Part shown: in pieces, positions 46,414 through 56,189 of the stretch | Layout of the letters: every line of letters starts with the position of its first letter | Numbering within the stretch: the first letter of the stretch is position 1 | NCBI RefSeq assembly: GCF_036452155.1 | Contig: NZ_JAWJZY010000002.1 | DNA: 64,000 bases | Strand: one strand, 5' to 3' | Source: Sorlinia euscelidii | GTDB taxonomy: Bacteria > Pseudomonadota > Alphaproteobacteria > Acetobacterales > Acetobacteraceae | The notes under the pieces: generated by a model | Database searches by the model: none | Told to the model about the DNA's origin: nothing | Seen by the model: only the letters and a program-made list of their open reading frames with translations | Translations under genes and position numbers: made by a program

Positions 46414-47283
46414 ATGCAGCAAATGGAAGCCGCAGCGCAACGGACAACGCGGTCGGACGGTCCTGAAGAACGGCGTGTCTATCAGCCGACAAACGGGCGC
46501 GCGCGCCTGATGGCTGTGCTGGATGATGTGCGGCGCGGCCTTGAATTATCCCGCCTCAGCGTGGCGCTGGGTTGGCTGGATATCAAGCTGCGATACAGGG
46601 GGTCCATTCTCGGCCCCTTCTGGCTGACATTATCCACTGCCGTCATGATCGCCGCGCTGGGTGTACTATATGCGCGCCTGTTTCATATGCCGTTCGGGGA
46701 GTATCTACCCTTCCTGTCCATCTCCCTCGTGATGTGGAGTTTCATCAGCACTGTCTGGGGGGAGGGCGCGATGATTTTTGTTGATAATGCCGGCCTCATC
46801 CTGTCGTCGGACGTGCCTTTTACCGTTTACATCACCCGCGCCGTTATCCGTAACTTCATTGTCATGGCGCATAACGTCGTCGTCATCGCCATTGTCTTTT
46901 ATCTCTGCGATGTCACGCCGCGCCATGACCCTCTCATTCTGGCAGGATTCGCGCTCTGGTTTGTCGACAGCCTCGCTGTTATGACGCTGCTAGGCGTGCT
47001 GGGCGCGCGGTTCCGAGATGTGGGGCCAACCATTGCGACGGTGCTTCAAATTTTCTTCTTCATCACGCCGGTCATGTGGAAGCCCGAACTGGCGCACTCC
47101 ATGGAGCCCTGGCTGATCTATAATCCTTTTTATCCTCTGATCGAGATCGTCCGGCTCCCTGCCATGGGGCAGGCGCTTCCGATAAAAATCTGGGAAGCCG
47201 CCTTGATCCATAGTGCCATTCTGATGGTCGTGGCTTTCCTCATTTTCGCCCGTTTCCGCGCGCGGCTCGCTTATTGGGTGTAA
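46414..47283 (+). CDS. Polysaccharide-export ABC transporter permease (Wzm/KpsM-type), set 1
   Basis: 289 aa. ABC-2 membrane domain with the family pattern DIKLRYRGSILGPFWLTLSTA, then six helices, and the motif FFFITPVMWKPE near the C-terminus. It works with the adjacent ATPase to flip lipid-linked polysaccharide. The ATG at 46414 has GGGGG just upstream. It shares clear sequence patterns with the permease at 50489 (RYxGSxLGPxWLTLS), so the two are paralogues. The ATPase starts three bases after its stop region. Confidence 0.88.
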   Translation: MQQMEAAAQRTTRSDGPEERRVYQPTNGRARLMAVLDDVRRGLELSRLSVALGWLDIKLRYRGSILGPFWLTLSTAVMIAALGVLYARLFHMPFGEYLPFLSISLVMWSFISTVWGEGAMIFVDNAGLILSSDVPFTVYITRAVIRNFIVMAHNVVVIAIVFYLCDVTPRHDPLILAGFALWFVDSLAVMTLLGVLGARFRDVGPTIATVLQIFFFITPVMWKPELAHSMEPWLIYNPFYPLIEIVRLPAMGQALPIKIWEAALIHSAILMVVAFLIFARFRARLAYWV

Positions 47284-47285
47284 AT

Positions 47286-48053
47286 ATGACATCGCTTCTT
47301 GTTGAAAAGCTGAGCCTGTCTTTTCCCATCTACCATGCGGACAGCCGCAATCTGCGTCGTTGGCTGGGTGCGCGCGTGCAGGGTGCGCAGCGTAGCGCCA
47401 CAGGGGGTGTCCTTGCGGAGGATGAGCGTCATCGCCTCTCCGTTCAGGTGTTGCGGGATCTTTCCTTCTCAGTAAGGTCGGGAGAGCGCCTGGGCCTCGT
47501 CGGTCGCAATGGTGCGGGTAAGACATCTCTCATGCGGGCGCTGGCGGGAATCTACGCGCCGCTTTCAGGCCGGATCACCATTGAGGGCCGTTTCAGCGCA
47601 TTGCTGGATGCGCAATTGGGGATGAATCCGGAATTAACCGGGGCGGAGAATATCCACCTACGCTGTCTTTTTTCGGGTTGCTCGCGGAAGGCCTATCGCC
47701 GCGTGCTGGAGGATGTGGCCCAATTTGCTGAGCTGGGCTCCTTCATCGACCTGCCTGTCAAAACCTATAGTTCCGGCATGGCGCTGCGTCTGGCTTTCGG
47801 TCTTGCTTCCGCGATCACGCCGCAGATCCTTCTGATGGATGAGTGGATGATGGCGGGGGATGCCCGTTTTATGGAGCGCGCCCGCCTGCGGCTGGAGCGC
47901 CTGGTGGATTCAAGCGAGATTATGGTGCTGTCTTCCCATGTGGAGGATGTTTTGCGGCAATGGTGCACCCGGATCATCTGGCTTGAAGGGGGTGAGATCC
48001 GGCAGGATGGACCGCCCGGCGCTGTACTGGATGCTTACGCCGCGTCCATCTGA
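47286..48053 (+). CDS. Polysaccharide-export ABC transporter ATPase (Wzt/KpsT-type), set 1
   Basis: 255 aa. Walker A GRNGAGKTSLMRAL, the ABC signature region (TYSSGMALRLAFGLAS) and Walker B ILLMDEWMMAGD are present; DEWMMAGD is typical of the KpsT/Wzt group. The protein ends soon after the ATPase domain, so it has no C-terminal carbohydrate-binding domain as found in long Wzt proteins. The start codon at 47286 follows the permease stop by two bases, making them a coupled pair. Confidence 0.9.
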   Translation: MTSLLVEKLSLSFPIYHADSRNLRRWLGARVQGAQRSATGGVLAEDERHRLSVQVLRDLSFSVRSGERLGLVGRNGAGKTSLMRALAGIYAPLSGRITIEGRFSALLDAQLGMNPELTGAENIHLRCLFSGCSRKAYRRVLEDVAQFAELGSFIDLPVKTYSSGMALRLAFGLASAITPQILLMDEWMMAGDARFMERARLRLERLVDSSEIMVLSSHVEDVLRQWCTRIIWLEGGEIRQDGPPGAVLDAYAASI

Positions 48054-48150
48054 CCTGAATTTGCTTTCAGGGCGTTGGGCACACCGCATCTTACTGCGGG
48101 CACTGCTGACGAAAAACCGCGTCACGATGAGGGAAATGGGAAGAAGATAA

Positions 48151-48227
<77 letters not shown>

Positions 48228-48486
48228 GAAGCATCGTCAAACGATGCTGGCTGATTGAGCGGGAAGCGCTTTAAACGTCCGCTTCAAACAGTGAGAGGGG
48301 AACTACCAGCACTTTCAGGGAATGGCAACAGGGTTAAGAAAGAAAATGCAGTTTTTTTGGCATTGAGTGGCCCGTGATTTACCGGCGCAAGCGCGTCGCC
48401 CTCGGGACTTTTCGGGTCAGTTTCATACCATTCTGGAAAAGGTCTGGTCAGCCATATTCCAACCGTCGGGCAGAATGTGATCGGCC

Positions 48487-49095
48487 TTAAGCGATATCTT
48501 CGAGCTGGATGGGGACAGGTTGCAGGGCGAGGGGCAGATAAAGGGGATGTTCCGGCCGTCCAGATGCGGTGAGGCGCATGACATGAAGCTGATGCCCCGC
48601 CGCGGCAAGCTTCCGGGCAACATCGCGCCCGCGCTGTCGCAATGCGGGGTTGGTGGGGGATCCATAAGCGAGAATGAGTTTGTCCGCTTCCCGCGCCATT
48701 GTCAGGAGGGCTTCGTCATTGCCTGGCCCGACCGGGTCATTGACTTCCATCAGGCGCTTCTGATCCGTGCAGCGATAGGCGAAGCTATTGCCGACATAAA
48801 TGGCACCATAACCCCATGATCGCGCCCATTTCTGGCATTTTGCGACGGTGCGATCATCACCATACTCTGTCGCGACAGACGGATTCATCATGATCCAGAG
48901 CAGGCTAGGCCGGGCAGCGTCCCAGACTCGATGGAGTTGATAACGGTAGCAGGATTTCGGGCCGTCATAGATGGCGGTGCTTTTGACATCGTCTTTCAGG
49001 CGGAGGGGGGTCGATGACCCGACAAGATGCTGCTCTGGCGCTTTCTCTTCACGGAAAAGCGGCAATAAGCCGGCGCGGCGATCCTCATTACTCAT
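48487..49095 (-). CDS. DUF1643 domain protein
   Basis: 202 aa from the ATG at 49095. Family sequence is seen in WIMMNPSVATEYGDDRTVAKCQKWARSWGYG (split here by position: MNPSVATEYGDDRT, then the WGYG motif), VGNSFAYRCTD and ILAYGSPTNPALRQRG. DUF1643 proteins are cytoplasmic and of unknown function; several lie in accessory or phage-like regions. Here it sits beside tRNA-Asp, a usual integration site, but I see no integrase. No signal peptide or membrane segment. Confidence 0.82.
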   Translation of the reverse strand: MSNEDRRAGLLPLFREEKAPEQHLVGSSTPLRLKDDVKSTAIYDGPKSCYRYQLHRVWDAARPSLLWIMMNPSVATEYGDDRTVAKCQKWARSWGYGAIYVGNSFAYRCTDQKRLMEVNDPVGPGNDEALLTMAREADKLILAYGSPTNPALRQRGRDVARKLAAAGHQLHVMRLTASGRPEHPLYLPLALQPVPIQLEDIA

Positions 49096-49257
49096 ACGGA
49101 ACCCTTGCAATGGCCTGGCGGCGAGGTCTGATGAATAGTGGTTTTTAAGCGGCGTTCGGCATTTTGGAAAGGTGGATCTTAAGTTTTGCGGCCTTTATGC
49201 AGGCCGTCGCGTCAAGAGGCGCGGAGATGTCAAAGCAGCTTCAGGCAGGGCGCGGGC

Positions 49258-50295
49258 CTACTTGGCCGCTTTGCGCTTAGAATTCTTGCGATGAGACGGG
49301 AGCGCTTTCGGCGTGACACGGGCTTTCGACCGGACGGTACGCTTTTTGACAGGTGTCGCCTTGAGATGATGCCCGATCGGTATCGGCTTCGCCGCCGTCG
49401 TGCCTGTCCAACCCCGCGTTCTGACATGCGTCCGGTATGTGGCGCGTTTGATATTGGCCTTAAGGACATGCTTTACGCCGGTTCTGACCCGTCCGCCTGA
49501 CGCGCGGACAGGCGCCTGCGCCACCTGAATGTCGCGGGACTTGTAAGCGCGTCGTTTCTGGCTGTTCCGCCGCCATTTATTGCGGACAGCGATGCGCGAC
49601 GCGGAGGGCGGCGGCGATGCCTCATAACGCGCAACCATGAGATCAGCCGCCGACCGATTGACAGGTGTTACGCCTTTGATGCGCCGACCGATATTTGCGA
49701 CATATTGACGCGTTTCCCGCGGGAGGGCGCGCCCGGTTTTGAGATAATTATCAAGGCTGCCCGGACCGTAATTATAGGCGGCGAGAAAGCCGGGGGAGCC
49801 GTAAATTTCATACATCTGCCGGATGTAAGCCGTGCCTGCCAGGATATTATCGTGCGGATCATACGGGTCGGGGCCAAGGCGATATTGTGCTTTCAACTCA
49901 TCGTAAGTGGGCGGCATGAGCTGCATGAGCCCCATCGCCCCCGGGACGGAAGTGATAAGCTGACCGCTGCGATCATAAAGATGGCCGCCGGATTCCTGAT
50001 GGATTACGGCGCGAATCCATGTTTCAGGCACGTCGAAACGTGATGAGGCTTCCCTTATATACGGCCCCCAGGGGTCGGAAGGTGGCCCGGGTGGCGCGTA
50101 ATAGCGCTTCGCATGGCTGCGATAGGCAGCTTCCTCCTGCGAAACCGGCATGCCGGGCCGGTGCGGTCCCCCGGCGCAGGCCGCAAGGTAAATTGCGAGA
50201 AAAACGGGTAAAACCGCCCGCGTCAGGGCTCGGCAGATCTGCCTGCAAACCGAGATACGGTTTAAGCGCGCATAAGATACATGGTAACGCGGCAT
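49258..50295 (-). CDS. Lipoprotein lytic transglycosylase with basic C-terminal tail
   Basis: 345 aa. A lipobox LAAC (C40) ends the signal region. The SLT domain follows, with catalytic E101 in VIHQESGGH, then GAMGLMQLMP and LAAYNYGPGSLDNYL. The last 130 residues are very rich in Lys/Arg (KRRAYKS, KKRTVRSKARV, HRKNSKRKAAK) and likely bind anionic polymers. It is placed between two polysaccharide-export ABC sets, perhaps opening peptidoglycan for the export machine (inference). Confidence 0.85.
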   Translation of the reverse strand: MPRYHVSYARLNRISVCRQICRALTRAVLPVFLAIYLAACAGGPHRPGMPVSQEEAAYRSHAKRYYAPPGPPSDPWGPYIREASSRFDVPETWIRAVIHQESGGHLYDRSGQLITSVPGAMGLMQLMPPTYDELKAQYRLGPDPYDPHDNILAGTAYIRQMYEIYGSPGFLAAYNYGPGSLDNYLKTGRALPRETRQYVANIGRRIKGVTPVNRSAADLMVARYEASPPPSASRIAVRNKWRRNSQKRRAYKSRDIQVAQAPVRASGGRVRTGVKHVLKANIKRATYRTHVRTRGWTGTTAAKPIPIGHHLKATPVKKRTVRSKARVTPKALPSHRKNSKRKAAK

Positions 50296-50488
50296 GGCGG
50301 CGGGCCTGACTGCTTTAAAATGAGTCCCCCTCCGGCAGAACCATGAGGAACTTCGATGACACTGTCGCCGATCATAATGCCATAAAACCGGGAAGGTTCA
50401 TAGAGATCTTGCCGCGCCGGCCTGAAAGCGACGTGTTTGACGCGCATTATCGGTTGTGACGCAGGGTCTGATCGGGTAGGGCAGGAAT

Positions 50489-51334
50489 ATGCAGACATCC
50501 GCGCCCGCCAACATGTCAGAGAATGAACCCAACCTCCCTGTGCGCGGCCTCAGCCTTATGATGATGCGCGACATTTCGGGCGGTTTGAGCATGTCCCGCT
50601 ACGCGGCGAAGCTGGCCTGGACGGATATCCGCCTGCGTTACAAGGGGTCTCTGTTGGGGCCGTTATGGCTGACCCTGTCATTCGCTGTCATGGTTGTGGC
50701 GATGGGGATCGTCTATGCCCGATTATTTCAGATCGATCTCGTCGGCTATCTGCCTTATACAGCGATTTCTTTCGCCATATGGTTCTCGTGGTTTTCCCCG
50801 GTCGTTATGGAATCATGCGGGTGTTTCACTGCGGCACGCGCGCAGATCTTCGCCGCCAAACTACCCCTTACCGTGCAGATTTTACGCACATTGATACGCA
50901 ACAGCCTTGTTCTCGCGCATGTCATCCTGGTCCCGATTGCCGTTTTCATCTGGTTTGGCATCACCTTGAAGCCAATGGCGCTTTGGAGCCTGGTCGGCAT
51001 GGCTGTGTGGGTTGCTGATGGTTTCGCTGTCTGTATGGTTTTTGGTAGTATCTGCGCGCGTTACCGGGATATTCCCCAGATTATCGGCGCTGTTATGCAG
51101 ATCGCCTTCTACGTCACGCCGATCATCTGGCAGCCGGAGCAAATCGGGGAGGATAGTCGCTGGCTGCGGCTCAATCCGCTCTTCAGCCTTCTGACGATCG
51201 TGCGGGCACCTTTACTCGGGTCGATGCCGCGTGCGGAAAATTACTTTGTTGCGATCCTGTTCAGTCTCGTGCTGATTGGCCTCGCCCTGATCGTGTTCCG
51301 CGCCACACGTTCAAAAATTCCTTATTGGATATAA
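50489..51334 (+). CDS. Polysaccharide-export ABC transporter permease (Wzm/KpsM-type), set 2
   Basis: 281 aa. The ABC-2 membrane domain has DIRLRYKGSLLGPLWLTLSFA, six helices and the FYVTPIIWQPEQ motif. It is a paralogue of the permease at 46414. GCAGGAAT precedes the ATG. It would form a transporter with the ATPase that follows. Both carry similar loop lengths, so they probably handle related glycans or act as heteromeric partners (inference). Confidence 0.88.
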   Translation: MQTSAPANMSENEPNLPVRGLSLMMMRDISGGLSMSRYAAKLAWTDIRLRYKGSLLGPLWLTLSFAVMVVAMGIVYARLFQIDLVGYLPYTAISFAIWFSWFSPVVMESCGCFTAARAQIFAAKLPLTVQILRTLIRNSLVLAHVILVPIAVFIWFGITLKPMALWSLVGMAVWVADGFAVCMVFGSICARYRDIPQIIGAVMQIAFYVTPIIWQPEQIGEDSRWLRLNPLFSLLTIVRAPLLGSMPRAENYFVAILFSLVLIGLALIVFRATRSKIPYWI

Positions 51335-51339
51335 GCCCC

Positions 51340-52122
51340 GTGACGCAGATCCGTTTGACCCGATTCGGCCTGTCCTACCCGATTTACAGCGGCAATGCGC
51401 GGTCGCTTAAAAAAACGCTTTTCAGAAATGTGCGACAGAACATCAAAAAAATCTCACCCGTCGGGGGTGAAGTGGTGATGGAAAACAACGTCGCTGTCGT
51501 GCGCGCCTTACATGAGATCACCTTTACCATCCATGCGGGTGAACGTGTCGGCCTTATCGGGCATAATGGTGCCGGTAAATCGACCTTGTTACGGGCCATT
51601 GCCGGTATTTTTGAATCCTCGCAGGGAGATCTGCATATCCAAGGCGATGTGCACTCACTTTTAGATGCAGGTGCGGGGATGAATCCGGACCTCACAGGGC
51701 GCGAAAATATCCGGCTTTATGCCGCCTCTCTGGGCTATTCGCGTCAGGTTTCCCAATCGCTGGAGCAGGATGTTGAAGCCTTTGCGGAATTAGGGGCCTT
51801 TCTGGACATGCCGGTCCGCCTTTATTCCGCCGGTATGGGTGTCAGGCTGGGTTTCGCGCTGGCGACAGCACCACGTCCGGATATTTTATTGATGGATGAG
51901 TGGTTCATGGCGGGTGATCAAGGCTTTCATGAGCGCGCGGAGCAGCGTCTCCACAGCCTTGTCGATCACGCGGATATACTCGTCCTGACATCCCATGAGC
52001 TTCACGTATTGCGCAAATGGTGCACGCGAATCATCTGGCTGGAGCATGGCCGCATGCGCATGGATGGCCCGGCGAAAGATATTCTGGACGCCTACGAGGC
52101 CGCCGCTTCCAACGGGAATTAA
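51340..52122 (+). CDS. Polysaccharide-export ABC transporter ATPase (Wzt/KpsT-type), set 2
   Basis: 260 aa. Walker A GHNGAGKSTLLRAI, signature region LYSAGMGVRLGFALAT and Walker B ILLMDEWFMAGDQ are all present. No C-terminal carbohydrate-binding extension. The start is GTG at 51340; a TTG at 51325 would overlap the permease by ten bases. It pairs with the permease at 50489 and resembles the ATPase at 47286. Confidence 0.9.
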   Translation: MTQIRLTRFGLSYPIYSGNARSLKKTLFRNVRQNIKKISPVGGEVVMENNVAVVRALHEITFTIHAGERVGLIGHNGAGKSTLLRAIAGIFESSQGDLHIQGDVHSLLDAGAGMNPDLTGRENIRLYAASLGYSRQVSQSLEQDVEAFAELGAFLDMPVRLYSAGMGVRLGFALATAPRPDILLMDEWFMAGDQGFHERAEQRLHSLVDHADILVLTSHELHVLRKWCTRIIWLEHGRMRMDGPAKDILDAYEAAASNGN

Positions 52123-52215
52123 CCGGGAGGCACCGCTGCGATTTTCAGCCCGGCGCCGATGCGCTCCCAGACTCAGGCCGCGCCGACCGATATCGGGGCG
52201 ACGCGGCGTCCGGCG

Positions 52216-53130
52216 TCAGCCTTTGAAAATATCGGTGATTTGGGAAAGCAGGGCGAGCGCTTCCTTCTTAGGGCGTTGGAAACTGTTACGCCCGATGATG
52301 GACCCATTCGCCCCACCCGCCTTGATAGCACGAATGGTTGAAAGCAGACTTTCTGTGTCCGCATGTTCCCCACCTGAGAAAATCAGAATGCGGCGCCCCG
52401 CAAAGCTGCTTTGCACAATATGTTTGATTCGCGCTTCCATTGAGGTGATGTCAATCTTCTGCGCCTCATAGACTTTTTTAGCCGCGGGGAGAGAAAGCGC
52501 ATCAGTGGGTGGCTTGACCTTGATGATATGCGCACCGGCCTCCGCCGCCATATGCGCCGCGTAGGCGCAGATATCAACGGCTGTTTCCCCCGCTTTATCC
52601 AACATCGGCCCTCGCGGATAGCTCCAGACCACGACGACAAGCCCGGCCGCTTTGGCCTCCTCCGCGAGCTCGCGCAATTCATTCATTTGTTTGAAGCAAT
52701 ATTCGGAACCAGGATAAATCGTGAAGCCGATGGCTGAACATCCGAGGCGCAGCGCATCCGGCACCGTGCCGGTCACGGCCTGGTCCTTCTCCGTCGCGAG
52801 GGAGTTGGAGCTGTTACATTTCAGGATCAGCGGGATCTGACCCGCGAAACTTGAGGCTCCGGCCTCCAACATGCCGATGGGCGCTGCAAATGCATTGAGC
52901 CCGGCTTCAATCGCGAGTGAGAAATGATAATGCGGGTCATATCCGGCCGGGTTGGCGGCGAAAGAGCGTGCGGGCCCGTGTTCAAAGCCCTGGTCAACCG
53001 GAAGAATAACGAGCTTCCCCGTCCCGGCCAGCTTTCCGGTATTCAGAAGGCGAACAAGATTGGCTTTGGTGCCCGGATTGTCAGATTCGTAATTTTTGAG
53101 GATGTCGCTGACTTGAGGGGTTAAAGACAT
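52216..53130 (-). CDS. fbaB: Class I fructose-bisphosphate aldolase (archaeal/DhnA type)
   Basis: 304 aa. The Schiff-base lysine lies in HIIKVKPPTD (K204 or K206), preceded by VVVWSYPRGP; ILPVDQGFEHGPARSF opens the barrel, and IFSGGEHAD and GGANGSIIGRNSFQRP close it. This is the DeoC/FbaB/DhnA family, not class II Fba. It cleaves or forms fructose 1,6-bisphosphate. GGAGG precedes the ATG. A single gene, converging on the polysaccharide-export set. Confidence 0.93.
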   Translation of the reverse strand: MSLTPQVSDILKNYESDNPGTKANLVRLLNTGKLAGTGKLVILPVDQGFEHGPARSFAANPAGYDPHYHFSLAIEAGLNAFAAPIGMLEAGASSFAGQIPLILKCNSSNSLATEKDQAVTGTVPDALRLGCSAIGFTIYPGSEYCFKQMNELRELAEEAKAAGLVVVVWSYPRGPMLDKAGETAVDICAYAAHMAAEAGAHIIKVKPPTDALSLPAAKKVYEAQKIDITSMEARIKHIVQSSFAGRRILIFSGGEHADTESLLSTIRAIKAGGANGSIIGRNSFQRPKKEALALLSQITDIFKG

Positions 53131-53199
53131 GGAGTCCTCCTGATCGGTTCAACTTGCGCAGGCGAGGTGCGCTTCAATGGTGAGATGGGTGGAGTTTAC

Positions 53200-53742
53200 T
53201 CACTCGCCTGCACGAAATTCCCGGAGTGCTGGGGCAAGATATTCCTGCAAGTCCGGTGTTCTGGCGAGCGTGATGAGGGTGAAACGCTGAAGGGGACTCA
53301 GGTCATTCCATTGCGGCTCCGTGAGCGGCGGAATTTTCTCAGCTTCCAGGCGGGCAGTGACGGCGGCATCAGGTTTACCCGGATGGGACCATGATGCGTT
53401 GTCAGCGCTTTGAGTCGTTTCAGAGGAATTTAAGTGATGCTGCCCCAATACTTCATGGACGCGCGCGGCGAAAGCTGCGTGATCCTCCGTTTTGATGCCG
53501 GGGAAGATGAGGAGTTCGGCTTTTTCATGCGGGGTGAGACGTTCCCATTGCGCTGGCGCGAGGGCGGAGGATGTCAGCGCCAGCTTCATACGCAGGAACA
53601 TCGGAATATATTGCGGGGATTTCAGCAGGCCCTGTTCAAACGCAAGCAGCACGTCAATCTGACTCCTCAAGGCCGAATTTACTCGCCTGATTGTTCGGAG
53701 CGCCGGGGGCGCCCGGAAACATGTCGTGACGAGTTTACGCAC
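53200..53742 (-). CDS. Nitrate reductase-associated protein-like (orphan)
   Basis: 180 aa with a GTG start. Residues 34-97 follow the pattern of nitrate reductase-associated proteins: FEQGLLKSPQYIPMFLRMKL, then LAPAQWERLTPHEKAELLIFPG. The usual LPC cysteine is replaced (FPG). The C-terminal part repeats a similar ER-L-x-E-like helix (LTEPQWNDLSPLQRFTLITLA). No nitrate reductase gene is visible in the window. The family function is unknown; assignment is by pattern from memory and should be read as tentative. Confidence 0.5.
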   Translation of the reverse strand: MRKLVTTCFRAPPALRTIRRVNSALRSQIDVLLAFEQGLLKSPQYIPMFLRMKLALTSSALAPAQWERLTPHEKAELLIFPGIKTEDHAAFAARVHEVLGQHHLNSSETTQSADNASWSHPGKPDAAVTARLEAEKIPPLTEPQWNDLSPLQRFTLITLARTPDLQEYLAPALREFRAGE

Positions 53743-53870
53743 TGTCCTGACAATATTGCAATCGCCTCAACCGAAACACGAGGAATCGTGAATTGTTTCC
53801 TAAATCTACGCTTAACCTCCGCAGGGGGGCAGCGTCATTTCCAACGCTGCCTCCCAGATCATGTGACGTA

Positions 53871-56074
53871 TTAGAAAGATGTGATGAGCGTCATATAAGC
53901 GGCCCGTCTGCGACCATATTGCGCCTGGAAAACGCCAACACCCTCGCCATCACGGATCTGATAACGACGGTCAAAGAGGTTGGCGATGTCGAGCCGCATT
54001 TTGATCGGGTGATGGGTAGGCGTATTCAGGAAGCTATGCTGATAGCCGATATTGAAAACCGCATATTGCGGCTGCGTCCCTGATTGGCGAAGCCGGATCG
54101 TAAGCCACTACTGTAGACGAAATCGAGATAAGCCATATCGTGACGCGTTTCATAAGAGGCGCCGGCTGACGCGGCGATGGAAGCCTGATGGTCCAACGCG
54201 ATAGCGTGTTGTTTGATGTAGGCGAGCTCCTTCGCTTCAAACTGATATTCCGCCGAGTTGATGTCGCGTGCGCGTGTGTGCACGTAGGACACATTGCCAA
54301 AGAGTGACCAGCCGCCCTTGCGCCAGCTATTTGACAGTTCGGCGCCGTAAACCTGTCCCGTGCGATAGCTGAAGGGCGTATTGATGACCGCCCGGCCGAA
54401 CTGCCCGATATCGCCGAGGTTTTTCGCCCATTTATTGAACGCATCCAATGTAATCTGATAATGCGGCGTCACCTTATAGAGGATACCGGCGTCGATATAA
54501 TGGCTATGCTCAACCTTCAAAGGCGATTCAATCAGGCTTTCCGGCGCTGAGCTGGTATTGACGAATTTCTGCAAGGTGGCCAAGCCGATATATTGCGGGC
54601 TTGGCGGCGTGAAATAACGCGCATAGCCGATATGGGCCGAGAGCTTCGGCGTCACTTTCCAGACAAAATTGGCGCGCGGGCTGATCTGATGATCATTCAC
54701 GAAATTTGATGCGAATTGATCCCAGCGAAGCCCGTAATTGAAAGTCAGCTTGCGCGTCACGCGATATTCATCCTGAAGGTAAGCGGCCGCCTGCACGGCC
54801 CAGTTACCGGATGCATCATAAATCGACATGGGAATACGCGAGAGTTGCTCACCCTCATCCGACGTGGCGAAGGCCAGGCTCTGCGTCCTCAGACGCTCAG
54901 AGGTATATTGCCCGATCAACCCGAAACGCAATGTGTGATCGGATGTCAGGCGGTAGGAATTATCAAATTGCGCGCCGCCCGTAATGTAATCATTCATTTC
55001 CTGCTGGGCGATGCCCTGAAATGACAGGTCTCGCAGACGGTCAGGATTATAATTGATGCGCCCGTAGCTGACATAAGGGGAGAGCTGCATATTATAGCGA
55101 TCCGCCGTGTGCTGCCATGATAGAACGCCGTAATAATCCTGTTCAAGCTGTGTATCCCTCAAAAGACGGGACTGGATGGTTCGATCACCGGGGGGAATCA
55201 GGCCGTTATCAAACTTGATGGGCAGAGCTGTCGTGTTCGGCAGTTGGAAGTGCTGGTACGACGCACTGCCAAGGAGGGAGATCCGGTTCTGATCGTCTAC
55301 GCGATAGGAGAGATAGGTGAAGCCTTTCCCCTGTCGCGTCCGGTCATGTGTGGGGCGGAATGACGCTGTCGGATTGTCGATACCGATATCATCTTGATTA
55401 TAGGATGTGACAAAAAACCAGTCCCACTTCCCTTTACTACCACCCATTTGCAGGGAGGGGTTGATAGTATTATAGCTCCCGCCGTAAATGCCCAGTTGAT
55501 TTTCTTTGAGGCTCGCGCCCGTCTTCGTCGTGACGTCAATGACGCCTGCCGTACGAAAGCCGAATTGCGCCGGCAAAGTGCCGGTCAGCAGAGAAACGGA
55601 CTGAATGATGCGGCTGTCGAGATCCTGCGCGTAACCATTAAGGCTTTCAGGGAGGAGGATGCCATTGACGCGATAAGTGAGGTTATTATGGTCACCGCGC
55701 ACATGGATCTGGCCGTTCCCGTCCTGCACCACCCCGGGTACGCGCAGCAGATATTGGCTGATCGACGCATTTTGGCCCCCTGGCGTGACGTTAATCTGGC
55801 GTTCATCAATTTTATAGGAAACGGCACCGAGGCTGGGGAAAATCCGAGCCCGCGCGTGGTCCAGCTTCGCTGAAACGGTGATCGACTCTTCTTCCGACGA
55901 TTGATAGGCGCGGGACGCGGTGCGGGCCTGCGATGGGGTCTTTTGAGCGGAAGCAGGACGTTGGGACGTCCCGGACGCATCTTTGCGCAACGTGTCACCC
56001 TGCGCCTGGGCGAGGCAGGGGGCCGTCGAAAGGAAGCAGGCGGCGCAGCAAAGCCCTGTCCTGCGACTCAACAT
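53871..56074 (-). CDS. TonB-dependent outer-membrane receptor (apparent frameshift near the C-terminus)
   Basis: About 734 aa when corrected. A signal peptide (ends near CLAQAQ) is followed by a plug domain (VTPGGQNASISQYLLRVPGV, HVRGDHNNLTYRVNG, GFRTAGVIDV) and a 22-strand barrel. The annotated frame ends at 54026 with an atypical tail. Another frame continues from the same point with QYAVFNIGYQHSF, MRLDIANLFDRRYQIRDG and a terminal aromatic residue (LITSF), the normal C-terminus for outer-membrane sorting. One missing base in the GGG/CCC at 54078-54080 explains it. The ligand is unknown; the start may instead be 56161. The mntH gene lies upstream on the same strand, 29 bases away. Confidence 0.83.
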
Positions 56075-56189
56075 CAAACCTGACCGTAACAAATCTGACT
56101 GATGGGAAATAAGAGCATGACGAGAGGCGCGTGCAGCTCGATTTTCAGGTCGTCGAATCATTTTTTATGCCTCTGTTGAACAAAAATTT

